64,000 nucleotides of DNA from Campanula takesimana (GCA_026119855.1 JAOWBW010001307.1:1-64000); one strand, 5' to 3'. Counted from the first letter of the stretch, positions 9,598 to 22,573 are shown. Translations and numbers: made by a program. The notes: a model not told the origin generated them from the letters alone.

Positions 9598-11527
9598 TAG
9601 ACAAAATTGAATTCCAAGAGATCATATGGCATTCAAAATCTTCAGAGATAACAGGAGTTACAGTGTAATTCAAAGCTTTCTTCGGAATGATGAAACTAGT
9701 CCTTGAGTATTTTCCTTCAAACTCGATCACATGGATCCCTGGCAAGGGATTAGTCACCACATTTGGTTGGGGCGGCTTCTGAATGAGTCCATCGTCTATC
9801 ATGTCTTGCAGAGTGTGTCTCAAACTCCAACATTCATTTGTCGCATGACCAGGTGATACGTGGTATGCACAATATTTACTTGCATCCCAATTCTTAGGAG
9901 GCGGATTAGGCGGGCGGTATCCTTCTATCGGCTTTAGTACTCCTTGGGCGACCAATCCTTGAAAGATAGTAGACAATGGAGCGCTGAATTTATCAAAATG
10001 GCGATCTCTCCGATTTCCACCATTCCTTCGCTGATCGGTGACAGAGTTCACAGACCCGTCTTGATTATAACACGGAGGTGCCCTATTGTAGCTGCTCCGG
10101 CTTGGTCCCACATTACTGTTCCAAAAAGGAGTAGGGGTCATGGCAACATTGTTCACAACTGGTGCCGGGGCTTTAGCAGCGGATCGGAATCTGTAGGAGC
10201 TAGGAGAAGAATCTAGCTTCATCACCCCAGTTAGGACATCTTCGTCAATACGAGAACCCACATCAAGAATAGAAGCAAAATCTGGAAAACGGGAGATATT
10301 TCATCTTATTTGCATACACCGGCTGAAGATTTTTAAGGAAAATACGAGTTTGCTCGGCACTGTCAGGCCTCTCCAGAGTTTGAGCAACTTTCTTCCTCCA
10401 CCTACTTGCAAATTCAGAAAATGATTCCTTCTCACGCTGAGCACACGAATCGAGGTCACGACGGCTCTTCTCCCAGTTGGAGTTATCTTTGTATCGATTC
10501 TGGAATTCATCCACGAGCTTCCCCCAATTATCAACCAGATTGGCATCCACAGTCATAAACCACTGCTTAGTGGCTCCTACCAAAGTCAGATGGAAGTTGG
10601 AGGCCATCGCACCAACATTAGCCCCACGAGACTGCATTGCATGAGCGTAAGATTTCAGGTGGGCCATTGGGAAACCTGTACCGTCAAATTTCTCCACATC
10701 GGGCATTTTGAATTTAGGAGGCAGAACAGCAAATAGAGATAATTTCAAGGAATCTGCAGAAAACTCCCCTTTATTCATGACCTTTCTCAACATTTCTTTC
10801 ATTTCGCTCATTTCAATCTCATCTTTAGTAAGGGGTACATATGGGACACCCTTGTAGAACGCTTCCATTTGGCGGACTAGGTTAGGATCTTGCCCCTGGG
10901 AAGTTCCTTGATTAATCTGAGAGGCACCGCTAGCAAACGGACCATAAGCGTTGGGCTGCTAATTCGGATACAGAGTCTGCATATACTGAGCAAAGGCATT
11001 ATGATCAGGCGGATACTGAGACAGATGCACAGCAATATTTGCTGGATTCGGGATGAAAGGCTGGTGAGTGCCACTGAAGTCTGGATGAGCCACATTACCC
11101 TGAGAGGGATGTTCTGGTGATGACTCTGGCCGATGGTGTTGCTACCAATAGGATTCAAGTTGATGGTAGGGATGCCACTTCCATTGGGACCTGTATTGCC
11201 ATTGAGATTAGGATTGGGAACCCCAATTCCGGTCTGATTAACGTTCGGATCGCCATTGGGATTTCTGTTGGGGTTGCCATTGGGAGCCCCATTACTATTC
11301 TGATTCTGCATCTGCACAAGTGTAGCCAGTAGCTCATCTTGCTGAATCCTCATCTGACCCAACACATTCTGCTCCAACCATGCTTGAAGACCTGGTGGCG
11401 GCACATAGGCTTCCTCATTTCCTTCCTGGGCCATTGCAATAGCTTCTTCGGTTACAGGCACTGTCTCAGCAACTCGGATCAACCTCCCCTTACTGTTTCT
11501 AGCTCCCCCTTTCCAAGTAGATTCCAA
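9563..11527 (-). pseudogene. gag: TatA gag
   Basis: Gag would form the particle that packages element RNA. The first ATG on the minus strand is at 11527. An Asn/Pro/Gly-rich low-complexity stretch (NPNGDPN-like) lies near 11190-11300, and a frameshift near 11120 separates it from the core. The core (10868-10263) has FPMAHLKSYAHAM, GATKQWF and ESFSEFASRWRKKV, the retrotransposon gag domain. A further frame (10261-9563) has CAYHVSPGHATNEC, a zinc knuckle of spacing C-x2-H-x4-H-x4-C. At least two frameshifts are required. Confidence 0.85.
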
Positions 11528-12417
11528 GCTTAGAGTATCTGAAAGGGATGGTGTTTAGGGCTGATTAGAGAGTGAAAAGGATCGAGATTTTCCGAGTTTG
11601 ATTCAAAAGGAGTTCAAAAATCAAAATCAATCCTAGAATGCCGGATAAGCACTTGCTTTATTTTGACATGTTTTTGCATGAATCTTGGAATAGTGGATAC
11701 CATCTCCAAAGTATAGGACCAACGTTTTTCACCTGTACTGTACTATTGGCCGTCCGAGCCCCTAGCGAAGGGCCTATACTCTTTCTGGGATCCACCATTC
11801 GGTTACGGTCTATGTGAGGGTCTTGACAATTTCAAGTCAATCCAAGAATTTCAACATGATATCCACAATTGAGGTCAATTATAACCTTTTGGGAATTCAT
11901 AGGATTGAAGTAAAATTGTTTAGACAAAAACCGACATGAAGTCAGTGACGTGTTATTTTCGAAAGAATATGGACATCGCATTTCGGCTTTTGAAGCTTGG
12001 CTTACACCCATCACAGCGACCGTAGGCGCTACAAAGGGGGAAACAGTATACCGTTGACCCTATGGGGAAGTCAAGTGAGCTCCCTTATGCCCCAGGTTTA
12101 CCGTCTCGGGTTTGAGATTCTAAGACGCTTTTCAAAAAACGTGCATGTGTGTGAGGTATCTATGAGTTCGAAAAATCATTTTGAAAGCACGTAAAGAAAA
12201 CAAGAAAATCATTTTTTTTTTTCCTTTTTTACTTGTTTTACCCCTTTTTTGGGGAATCACTCACCACGCAATGCATATATATATATATACAAATAAGATA
12301 AGCAAAAAAACGCCCCTGCAAAACAGAGGTTAGGGCACAGATATATACACCCCAAGTAAGGCACACAAAGCATGGCACACACAAAGATTTAGAGTCTAGC
12401 CCACTTCTCAATGCAAC
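11528..12417 (-). other. TatA 5' untranslated leader
   Basis: About 890 bases between gag and PBS with no supported gene. It contains a short (TA)n at 12272-12291. The part next to the PBS (12404-12424) is the partner of the 3' UTR complement at 1554-1574. Confidence 0.7.
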
Positions 12418-12435
12418 TCCCCAGCAGAGTCGCCA
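12418..12435 (-). other. TatA primer binding site
   Basis: Minus-strand TGGCGACTCTGCTGGGGA begins one base inside the LTR boundary and starts with TGG, complementary to a tRNA CCA end. Which tRNA is used I do not assign. Confidence 0.75.
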
Positions 12436-12437
12436 CT

Positions 12438-12442
12438 GTGAG
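12438..12442. repeat. CopA target site duplication, left
   Basis: GTGAG, repeated at 20949-20953 on the other side of CopA. Confidence 0.92.
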
Positions 12443-13277
12443 TGTTGGTAGTGGTGCCCTAGGCACGTTTAATAAACGTTGTAATTGTTATCATTTATTT
12501 CATATCAATAAAGAGATGTTTTGATTATTATTGTTGTTCATGTTTACTTATAATAATCTCCGTCCCTAGTACTTGTTAAGGACTAGTATAAAGGCTAAAT
12601 GATCATGGATGATCATGTTAGATTTATGGGTACTTGTTTGGAACAAGGTACTGGACATGACCCGCTCTATGAGATTTATGTCATGGTCTATGTCATACAT
12701 ATATCTCATATTAGTTATGTCATTTGAATCCTTAGACATGAAGTTATTATAGTCTTCCACTTGATGAACATTATGTTTGACATATTCAAACGCTACCTTT
12801 AACCGGGAAGTTATAAAGGGTATGATTGGCATAATCGGATTCCAGTTGGGAAGAATAATAAGCTAAATGGATTTGTCCCTCCACGGAGAGACGTCAAGCT
12901 TGGGCCCCTCGAAGGAATGATGTTGATGAAATGTTCGGCCGGACTCAAATGGATTGATTGGATCAATATCATTTGGATTATCAACATATTCGGAATCGAG
13001 AAAGTATTGAACGAAACAAGTTGGCTCTTTGACCATGACTTGTGTTCAATGACATCGTGGACAACGGGATTATGACATATTCTAAAGGAATGCAAACTTG
13101 TATCTAGTTATACTATTTTGGTAGGTATGACGGTTTGCTAGAACCTAATCATATCTTATGGTTTCATGTTTGAACCCATTGCCAACTTAGTATAATCCTA
13201 GAGGGTCACACACAATAGAACGAATCTTTAAAAGGACTATATTGGAATTTTGGAAATTCTGGACTTTCTGGGGAAGT

Positions 13278-13386
13278 GGGCGACCGCACAGTATGGACTG
13301 GGCGGCCGCACACTTAGCCCATTTTTGTACCAGTTTTGTTTCAGATAGTTGTGCGACCGCACAGTGCATTCTGGGCGGCCGCACAG
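13278..13386. repeat. Four CG-rich 13-mers in the CopA LTR
   Basis: Alternating GGGCGACCGCACA and GGGCGGCCGCACA (the third begins GTGCGACC) occur as two pairs about 100-190 bases upstream of the TATA box. The same pairs occur in every other LTR of this family in the window. Confidence 0.85.
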
Positions 13387-13479
13387 TACTGTCGGGTGGC
13401 AGATTCCTAATTTGATTAGGAAACGAATTTTGGACGGATTTTCACACAAGTTTCCTATTTGGAATAGGTCATACTTGTG

Positions 13480-13487
13480 TATAAAAG
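13480..13487 (+). promoter_or_regulatory. CopA LTR TATA box
   Basis: TATAAAAG, conserved at 20495-20502 and, in variants, in the CopB and CopC LTRs. Confidence 0.7.
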
Positions 13488-13934
13488 ACCAAATTCGGCC
13501 AACACTCTAAGCTAATAATTTTGTGAGTCTCAAAGAGTTTGAGAGAGGGTTTATTTTGTTCCAAGACATTCTTGGTTGAAGAACAAAAATAATAAACAAA
13601 ATAAATTCCATATAGTTCTTTTGATTATGAAAAGTGTTTCACAATTTGGTCTAGCAACCAAGATCAAAGAAGCTCCTTTGATATTCGTTCGAAGTGTGGA
13701 TACCGCTAGAGGGTGAAAATCATCATCTTCGAAGTTCGTGTTCAAGCTTTGTGACCGTGATCAAGTCTTCAAACCTCCACCAAAGACCAAGAGAATTTGA
13801 TAGCCATCAAGGGTTAGTTTATTCCTTTATTCTTATGTCGTATTTGATTTAATCATATGAACGGATCCATGGCTTTGGGTTTCAAAATTTTAAATGCTAA
13901 ATTCCGTTGCGCATGTTTGATCGAAACCCAACAG

Positions 13935-13947
13935 TGGTATCAGAGCC
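13935..13947 (+). other. CopA primer binding site
   Basis: TGGTATCAGAGCC starts one base after the LTR and matches the usual initiator tRNA-Met PBS of plant copia elements. Confidence 0.9.
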
Positions 13948-15485
13948 CCGTTCATGTTGATTATATCAATACCTAGATCATGTTATGTGTATATAAATTG
14001 TTTATGTGCCTTGCATGATATGAATATTGGAATATGTGATTTTATGTGGTTTATTGTTTTGCAACTTTAATCTTACGATTCAATCGCAATAAATAAATTA
14101 TGATGGATTCAGAATTGTTGATTATTAATTTTTGATTGGATCAAAGTTTTAATAATCGGGGAAAAACAATTTTGAGACAAAATTTTCGAACTTAAAAATT
14201 CTGCACATTCTGATGGCACCGGGCGACCGCACAAAACGCCTTGGGCGGCCGCACAGTTTTGGGCGACCGCACAAGGGTTTTTGGGCGGCCGCACAAGGGG
14301 ATCAGAAGGTCTGATTTTGGTTGAAAACCAGAATCTGGAATTTTTCGAAAAATTCAACAAAACCAGTAACAGAACCAGTCCAGACTTGCTGATCTGGAAT
14401 GGGTTTTGGGTAGTTGGTTTGTGTGTGGATTTTGGGGTTTGATTTTCCTATTTGTTTTAGTCTTGTGATTCCTAGATTGGTTCAAGTTTTGGATGGCTAA
14501 TCTGCGTTCATCGAGATTGTGTTTCCCAAAATTGATCGCAATCAAAGTTTCAAAGATAAAACGAAGTTAGAATTATGAAGAGTTCATAATTGCTAAAATT
14601 GAGAAACAAAGTTCTTGATTCAATGATTGGAGATTCATGTGGAATTGTGAATGCAATTGGCCTACGTTCATCGAGACCATCTATTGCTTAGTTTCAGCCA
14701 CATGGACTACTTTCTTGGTCTCTTGAATTAGTGCGGGATTGTGGTTGCCTAATGGCTTAGTTCGACCGCACTTCTTGTTGTCTTGATTTGGAGATAATGA
14801 CCAAAGTTGAAATAGTCTCATCCTCATAATTATAGAGAAACTAATGACACATAAATACCATGCTTAAATTAATGGGGATTAATTTAGTGGCTAAACTTGA
14901 TGTGTAACATGTTTATATTATGTGCTCATAAATGTGTTATATGCTATATGTGATGAACCTTCAAAGAAAGTTTTAAGTCTTTTATTGCCATGCCATGATT
15001 AAAACACATGTTAGTACATAAGTGACTCTAATGTAGATTCGCCCTAGCGAGATGCATTAGATTTATTTATGTATGAGAAAGATAGATAATGTGGGCACGC
15101 CCTAGCGGGACACATTAACTATGCGTTTAAAATGGTTAGACTTAATTGGGCGTCAAAACAGTTTTGGGCCTAGGCAAAGATGAGGTTTAACATGCTTTTT
15201 GAAGTTGGATTTCTTAAAGAATCTCATAAAAGGAACTAAGAGTCATATGAGATATGATTGACAAGAGTTGTCTACCTAATTAATTTGATTTTGTGTAATC
15301 CGCCTTAGCGGACTTGAAATTAAATTAAAGTTGGATCTTAACCCATTTGAATTATATTATACATTGGATGTATATGAAGGTTATATAATTTAGTGGGAGT
15401 ATTTTGTTTGAAAAATACATTATTTATCTCTTTAATGAAAATCAGTACTTATTAAATTTTGGAAATTTTTGCATATTTGTAGATA
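13948..15485 (+). other. CopA leader, 1.5 kb noncoding
   Basis: No supported gene. It contains four more GGGCGRCCGCACA motifs (14222-14298), recurring CTACGTTCATCGAGA-like phrases, and three CGCCCTAGCG/CGCCTTAGCG phrases (about 15040-15315). It is conserved in CopB. Confidence 0.7.
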
Positions 15486-18400
15486 ATGACTAATAACACT
15501 CAATCAATGTCGTTGCGATCGATCCTTGAGAAGGATAAGCTCGAAGAGAATGGTACCAACTTTATGTATTGGATCCGTAGCATAAGAATTGTTCTTAGGC
15601 AAGAAGATAAGTTATACATTCTCGATGGGCCTCTCCCCGCTGAACCACCGCCTACTGCCCCTAGGGTAGAAAGAGACAATTACAAGAAACATCGTAATGA
15701 TTCTAGAGATGTAAGTTGTCTCATGCTTGCTGCTATGTGTTCAAAACTCCAACAAAGTTTGGAACATTTGGAAGCCTATGAGATAGGCGTGGAGTTGAGA
15801 ATCGTGTTTCAAGAGCAAGCTAGGCAAGAGAGGTACAAGACCATTGTTGCATTCACTACTAGTAAAATGAATGAAGGGCAACAAGTGAGTCCTCACTTTC
15901 TTAAAATGAAAGGTTATGTAGAGCACCTTGAGAAACTTGGCTATCCAATCCCATTGGAGCTAGCCACAGATCTCATTCTTAATTCATTGCCTAAAAGTTA
16001 TAATCAGTTTGTAATGAATTATAACATGCATGGAATGGATAAGAATCTCTCTGAGTTGCATGGGATGCTCAAAACTGCAGAGATGAAAATTGTGGAGAAA
16101 GGTTCTCCCGTGCTCTTGGTTCATTATGGGAAGAAGCCTGGTGCCAAAGGCAAGGGTAAGGCAAAAGTTGTCAAACCCAAGATAAGCAAGGCAAAGGTTG
16201 CCAAGGCTTCTGAGGCAAAACCCGATTCACAAAAGGATGCAATCTGTTTCCATTGTCAAGAAATTGGTCATTGGAAACGTAATTGCAAGGCTTTCTTGGA
16301 AGAGCAAAAGAAGAAGAAGAGCAGCAAGGCTGCGTCGACTTCAGGTATCTATATGATAGATATTCTCCTTTCTACCACTGATTCTTGGGTATTGGATACC
16401 GGATGTGGTTCTCACATTTGTCTAAATGTGCAGGGACTAAAGAATAGCAGACTGCTTAAAGAAGGTGAAGTAGATCTACGCGTGAGGAATGGAGCAAGAG
16501 TTGCTGCATTAGCCGTAGGGACTTATGAAGTCACTTTACCTTCCGGATTAATTCTTGTTTTGAACAATTGTTATTATGTTTCGGATTTAAGCAGAAATAT
16601 TATTTCAATTTCTTGTTTGGATAATGAAGGTTTTAAGTTTCTTATTGAGAATAAGAAATTTTCTATTTATTTAAATGATGTGATTTATGGTATTGCTAAT
16701 TCATTTAATGGCCTTTATATCTTGGATGTCAAGAATGAAAATAATGTCTATCATGTAAATAAGAAATCTAAACCTAATGATGTAAATCATACTTATTTGT
16801 GGCATTGCCGTCTTGGTCATATTAATGAGAAGCGTATCTCAAAACTCCATGGGGACTGACTTTTGGGTTCATGTGACTTAGAGTTATATGATACTTGTGA
16901 GTCATGTCTTCTTGGAAAAATGACTAAGACACCTTTTACCAAGTTGGGTGAAAGGGCAAGCGACTTATTGGGGTTGATACATTCCGATGTATGCGGACCA
17001 TTAAGTAGCAATGCTAGGGGAGGATTTCAATACTTCATGACCTTCACTGATGATTATAGTAGATTTGGGTATGTTTACCTAATGAAACATAAAAGTGAAG
17101 CATTTGAGATATTTAGAATATTTCAAAATGAAGTAGAAAAACAACTTGGCAAAAGTATAAAGGCACTTCGATCAGATCGAGGTGGTGAATACTTAAGTCA
17201 AGAATTTGATGATCATCTAAAGAATTGTGGAATAGTTTCACAATTGACTCCGCCCGGAACACCACAATGGAATGGTGTGTCTGAGAGGAGAAATCGGACT
17301 TTGTTAGACATGGTTCGATCAATGATGAGTCAAGTTGATCTTCCAATATCCTTTTGGGGTCACGCCCTAGAAACCGCTGCTTTCACACTAAATCAAGTTC
17401 CAACTAAATCGGTTCCAAAGACTCCATATGAGATGTGGAGTGGAAAGAAACCTAGTTTATCTTTCATGAGGATTTGGGGTTGCGAAGTTTATGTCAAGAG
17501 ACTTATCTCTGACAAACTAGCACACAAATCTGATAAATGTATTTTCATGGGATATCCTAAGGAAACTAAAGGATATTAATTTTACAACCGAGAGGACAAC
17601 AAAGTGTTTGTTGCCCGAACTGGTGTCTTTCTAGAGAAAGAGTTTCTCTCCAAAGAAATCAGTGGGAGTAAAATAAATCTTGAAGAAATTCGAGACCCAG
17701 AAAATAACATTGAACCAATAGTGGAACAAGAACAAGAACCACAAGGAGTTGTGGAACCTGTTCAAAATACACAAGCATCTCGCAGATCTAGTAGGTTACG
17801 ATCCGAGCCCGAGAGATATGGATTTATCGTAACGGATAGTAATGAGGTAGAAATCATTGAGAAAGATGAACCGTCAACCTACCAAGAGGCGATGTCTTCT
17901 CCTGATTCGGACAAGTGGCTTGGAGCCATGGAATCCGAATTGCAATCCATGCAAGACAATCAAGCTTGGAATTTGATTGATGCGCCCGAAGGTGTAAAAA
18001 CCATAGGATGCAAATGGGTCTTCAAGAAGAAGACTGACATGGATGGGAAGGTGCATACTTACAAAGCTAGGCTTGTAGCGAAGGGTTATAGGCAAGTTCA
18101 TGGTATTGACTATGATGAGACCTTTTCACCCGTAGCAATGATCAAGTCTATAAGAATTTTGCTTGCCATTGCCGCATATCATGACTATGAAATATGGCAG
18201 ATGGACGTCAAAACCGCTTTCCTGAATGGAAAACTCCAAGAGGATGTGTATATGACACAACCAGAAGGTTTTGAACAAGATTCTAAGGTATGCAAATTGC
18301 AAAGATCCATCTATGGGTTGAAGCAAGCTTCAAGGAGTTGGAATCTCTGTTTTGATGAATCGGTCAAAGAGTTTGGTTTCATCAAGAACGAAGATGAGCC

Positions 18401-19442
18401 TTGTGTATACAAGAAGATTAGTGGGAGCATAGTGCTATTCCTTATTTTATACGTGGATGACATATTGCTCATTGGAAACGACATTCCTACACTTCAGTCT
18501 GTGAAGACTTGATTAGGAAAGTGCTTCGCAGTGAAAGATATGGGTGAAGCCGCATATATACTTGGCATTAAGATCTATAGAGATAGATCAAGGAGGCTAC
18601 TTGGTTTAAGCCAAAGTACATACATTGACAAGGTCATTAGAAGATTCCGTATGGAAAATTCTAAGAGAGGCACCTTGCCCGTGTTACATGGAGTTTCTCT
18701 AAGCAAGACTAAATGTCCTAAGACAAAAGATGAGCGTGAGAAAATGAATGATGTTCCATATGCTTCGGCAATTGGGTCCATCATGTATGCCATGATTTGT
18801 ACTAGGCCGGATGTGTCTTATGCTTTGAGCATGACAAGTAGATACCAATCCGACCCTGGCGAAAATCACTGGATAGCTGTAAAAGCGATTCTTAAGTACT
18901 TGAGAAGAACTAAAGACTCGTTTTTGGTCTATGGAGGAATGGAAGATGATCTCGTTGTAAATGCTTACACGGATGCAAGCTTCCAAACTGACAAAGATGA
19001 TAGCCGATCGCAATCGGGTTTTGTGTTTATGTTAAATGGTGGAGCTGTAAGCTGGAAGAGTTCCAAGCAAAGTACAACCGCTGATTCTACAACAGAAGCT
19101 GAGTATATTGCTGCATCGGATGCTGCAAAGGAAGCTGTTTGGATTAAGAAGTTCATAACTGAACTTGAAGTGGTTCCTAGTATTGCTAGTCCAATAGACC
19201 TTTATTGCGACAATAATGGTGCTATTGCTCAAGCAAAGAAACCAAGAGCACATCAGAAATCCAAACACATACTTAGGCGTTTTCATATCATTCGAGAGAT
19301 CGTTGATAGGGGAGACGTAAATATATGCAGAGTACCTACTGATGACAATGTTACGGACCCGCTAACAAAGGGACTTCCACAAGATAAACATGATGGTCAT
19401 GTTAGGTCCATGGGTATTAGATACATGGGAGATTGGGCCTAG
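15486..19442 (+). pseudogene. gag-pol: CopA gag-pol, one frame with three stops
   Basis: A single frame of about 1318 codons begins with ATG at 15486. Domains by residue: gag to about 250; zinc knuckle CFHCQEIGHWKRNC near 254; protease WVLDTGCGSH near 300; GAG-pre-integrase LWHCRLGHI near 438; integrase core with HSDVCGP, DRGGEY and [14 protein letters not shown] near 499, 564 and 595; RT with CKWVFKKK near 842 and YVDDILLIG near 989; RNase H with TEAEYIA near 1204. In-frame stops are TGA 16857-16859, TAA 17577-17579 and TGA 18510-18512. CopC has Gly, Tyr and Trp there, so each stop is private. No frameshift was found. The order protease-integrase-RT-RNase H defines copia. Confidence 0.95.
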
Positions 19443-19455
19443 GGCAAGTGGGAGA
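19442..19455 (+). other. CopA polypurine tract
   Basis: GGGCAAGTGGGAGA, directly before the 3' LTR and identical in CopC at about 61980-61993. Confidence 0.8.
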
Positions 19456-19456
19456 T

Positions 19457-20948
19457 TGTTGGTAGTGGTGCCCTAGGCACGTTTAATAAACGTTGTAATT
19501 GTTATCATTTATTTCATATCAATAAAGAGATGTTTTGATTATTATTGTTGTTCATGTTTACTTATAATAATCTCCGTCCCGAGTACTTGTTAAGCACTAG
19601 TATAAAGGCTAAATGATCATGGGATGATCATGTTAGATTTATGGGTACTTGTTTGGAACAAGGTACTTGACATGACCCGCTCTATGAGATTTATGTCATG
19701 GTCTATGTCATACATATATCTCATATTAGTTATGTCATTTGAATCCTTAGACATGAAGTTATTATAGTCTTCCACTTGATGAACATTATGTTTGACATAT
19801 TCAAACGCTACCTTTAACCGGGAAGTTATAAAGGGTATGATTGGCATAATCGGATTCCAGTTGGGAAGAATAATAAGCTAAATGGATTTGTCCCTCCACG
19901 GAGAGACGTCAAGCTTGGGCCCCTCGAAGGAATGATGTTGATGAAATGTTCGGCCGGACTCAAATGGATTGATTGGATCAATATCATTTGGATTATCAAC
20001 ATATTCGGAATCGAGAAAGTATTGAACGAAACAAGTTGGCTCTTTGACCATGACTTGTGTTCAATGACATCGTGGACAACGGGATTATGACATATTCTAA
20101 AGGAATGCAAACTTGTATCTAGTTATACTATTTTGGTAGGTATGACGGTTTGCTAGAACCTAATCATATCTTATGGTTTCATGTTTGAACCCATTGCCAA
20201 CTTAGTATAATCCTAGAGGGTCACACACAATAGAACGAATCTTTAAAAGGACTATATTGGAATTTTAGAAATTCTGGACTTTCTGGGGAAGTGGACGACC
20301 GCACAGTATTGACTGGGCGGCCGCACACTTAGCCCATTTTTGTACCAGTTTTGTTTCAGATAGTTGTGCGACCGCACAGTGCATTCTGGGCGGCCGCACA
20401 GTACTGTCGGGTGGCAGATTCCTAATTTGATTAGGAAACGAATTTTGGACGGATTTTGACACAAGTTTCCTATTTGGAATAGGTCATACTTGTGTATAAA
20501 AGACAAAATTCGGCCAGCACTCTAAGCTAATAATTTTGTGAGTCTCAAAGGGTATGAGAGAGGGTTTATTTTGTTCCAAGACATTCTTGGTTGAAGAACA
20601 AAAATAATACACAAAATAAATTCCATATAGTTCTTTTGATTGTGAAAAGTGTTTCACAATTTGGTCTAGCAACCAAGATCAAAGAAGCTCCTTTGATATT
20701 CGTTCGAAGTGTGGATACCGCTAGAGGGTGAAAATCATCATCTTCGAAGTTCGTTTTCAAGCTTTGTGACCGTGATCAAGTCTTTAAACCTCCACCAAAG
20801 ACCAAGAGAATTTGATAGCCATCATGGGTTAGTTTATTCCTTTATTCTTATGTCGTATTTGATTTAATCATATGAACGGATCCATGGCTTTGAGTTTCAA
20901 AATTTTAAATGCTAAATTCCGCTGCGCATGTTTGATCGAAACCCAACA
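19457..20948 (+). repeat. CopA 3' LTR
   Basis: 1492 bases, TGTTGG...CCCAACA, about 98-99% identical to the 5' LTR by eye. TATA box at 20495-20502. Confidence 0.95.
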
Positions 20949-20953
20949 GTGAG
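20949..20953. repeat. CopA target site duplication, right
   Basis: GTGAG, matching 12438-12442. Confidence 0.92.
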
Positions 20954-22573
20954 AGCCCGAGCCCGAGATGATCGGATCACCGCGAAACGACAGCCCGTGA
21001 AAGCGGTTCGCGCCCATCTCGTGCTGATGCGCTTTTGGAAATGCGCTCGGTTCTCACACAATGGTTTCCTCTTGATGCTGTGATTTGATTGCAAGAGTCG
21101 CCACCTCATTTTGATTTTAGGAAAAATGAAGAAAAAACCTTTTTTGAGAAAATGGGTTCGGGGGCTAAGTTACGAGAAGAGAATGGGTTAGGCACTCTTC
21201 TCGCCCGTGATGGTCTCTATATGCGTGCCACTTATATTCAATTTTATGCCTTTTAATTTGGATTCTATGCCCTACCAAAAAATGGTGATTAAATATATAT
21301 GGAGGTCTTCCTATTCTAGGAAGTTTCATTTTTATTCACAACCGGGAACTCGGTTTGAGTGGATTCCCCGATTGATTTTCAAGAATGGTTTTGATCATAT
21401 CAAGCAATAATACATCCACGGGAGGGGAGATTTACACAATTACACATATACAAAAAATAGGGGAGACAAATCCCACAAATTATAATAAATATCCTCGACG
21501 GTGCTTTTGTTGATTTCGGTGACACTTTCCGTCCCCGAGCCGTCGTACCTGTCCTAGCTTTTGAGATTATGGGTGCTCCCTTTGTCAACCAAGGGAAGAC
21601 TTTTTCTTTTCTTTTTGCTTTGTGTTTGATCAAAGTTTTGGCTTTGATGTGTTTTTTGTGGTTTGTTTGGTGATTTATGGGTGGTGTAGGGGTGGTGTAT
21701 GAGTGGTGGTATGGTGATGGTGTGGTGGTGGTTTTCTTGTTGAGAGAGAGTGAGAGTGGAGGATGGTATGGTTTTTTTTCTTTTTTTTTTTGTGTCTCTT
21801 TTTGAAATGGATGAGAGTGGTGTATATAGGAGGAGGGAGGTGGTAAATTGGTTGTAACTTTGAGGGGGGAGGTTGTAAATTGGTGGATTCATCATCTATC
21901 CTTCTTGACTAAGGCTTAAAGTCATCTTCCTTATCTCTGTTCCGGCTTCCTGCTCTGCAACTGCTCCGTTGTGCGCGTCTCCGGTGTCCCGGTTGTCCGC
22001 GAGTCCAACATGAAAGTTGCTCGGAATATTTTTCTGGTCAGGCCGGTATATCTGAAAATATTTTTATGAGCAAGCAACGACAATAATATATTTTTTCCTC
22101 TTCTTGACCAATTGATAAGATATTTTGAGATATTTTCCAATTTGCATAACCATCTTTCCGGCTCCGGCTTTTCGCTCCGTAACTGCTCCGTTGTGCGCGC
22201 CTCCGGTGTCCCGGTTGTCCGCGAGTCCAACATGAAAGTTGCTCGGAAAATTTTTCTGGTCAGGCCGGTATATCTGAAATATGTCAATTAGCAAGGAAAG
22301 GTAATAATATATTTTTAATGCACAGAATGGATAACAGCGAGCAGTTCGGGGGGTTGCGGACCCCGTTTCCGGTCCCGCACCTCGAAAAACGAAAGTTTTG
22401 CCCGTTTGCTCGTTTTTTCGCTATGATCATGAATTTGAAGTCCGTTTATACATTCGATGCACCGATAAGGCTCACGGCAGTCCCGCACAGCCAAATCGAG
22501 GGTTTTAGGTCAATTTTCGGGTTTAGACCGATTCAAGGTGGGTTTTTAGGGGTGCGAGATCAGGGTATCTACA
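20954..22573 (-). repeat. TatA 5' LTR (remainder; the first six bases are at 12437-12442)
   Basis: Removing CopA gives an LTR of about 1626 bases, TGTGAGAGCC...GGGTATCTACA in plus orientation. The U5 part holds AGAGTCGCCACC at 21094-21105, a minus-strand copy of the PBS start. A candidate TATA box (TATATA, minus) is at 21823-21828. The far end matches the LTR at 1-1030. Confidence 0.9.

Larger units (their letters stand above)
12443..13933 (+). repeat. CopA 5' LTR
   Basis: 1491 bases, TG...CA. It contains TATAAAAG at 13480-13487 and four copies of GGGCGRCCGCACA-like motifs between 13278 and 13386. Confidence 0.95.
12443..20948 (+). mobile_element. CopA: complete Ty1/copia element
   Basis: Complete by structure: LTRs 12443-13933 and 19457-20948, both TGTTGG...CCCAACA; PBS for initiator tRNA-Met; long leader; one gag-pol frame; polypurine tract; and 5-bp duplications GTGAG. 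The LTRs differ at about 20 positions by eye, so insertion is recent relative to its host element. Gag-pol has only three in-frame stops. The copia sublineage is not assigned. Confidence 0.96.
1..22573 (-). mobile_element. TatA: Tat-type Ty3/gypsy LTR retrotransposon, interrupted by CopA, left end outside the window
   Basis: The element runs right to left. The 5' LTR ends at 22573, PBS is at 12418-12435, and gag, protease, RT, RNase H, a second archaeal-type RNase H and integrase lie between 11527 and 4260. An antisense gene and a repeat-rich 3' UTR precede the left LTR, which ends at 1030. Positions 1-1030 match 21530-22573 closely, which identifies the LTR pair. The two RNase H domains and the large antisense gene between pol and the 3' LTR point to the Tat lineage (Grande/Ogre/Retand group). 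The copia element CopA splits the 5' LTR. Coding regions carry several frameshifts and stops, so it is not autonomous now. Confidence 0.9.

Noticed and set aside
12566..13095. Minus-strand frames recurring in all copia LTRs
   Set aside because: They are shadows in noncoding LTR DNA that recur only because the LTR does.
13278..13386. CRISPR-like array (repeats with spacers)
   Set aside because: Repeat and spacer lengths are irregular, only four units are present, and the context is a plant LTR.
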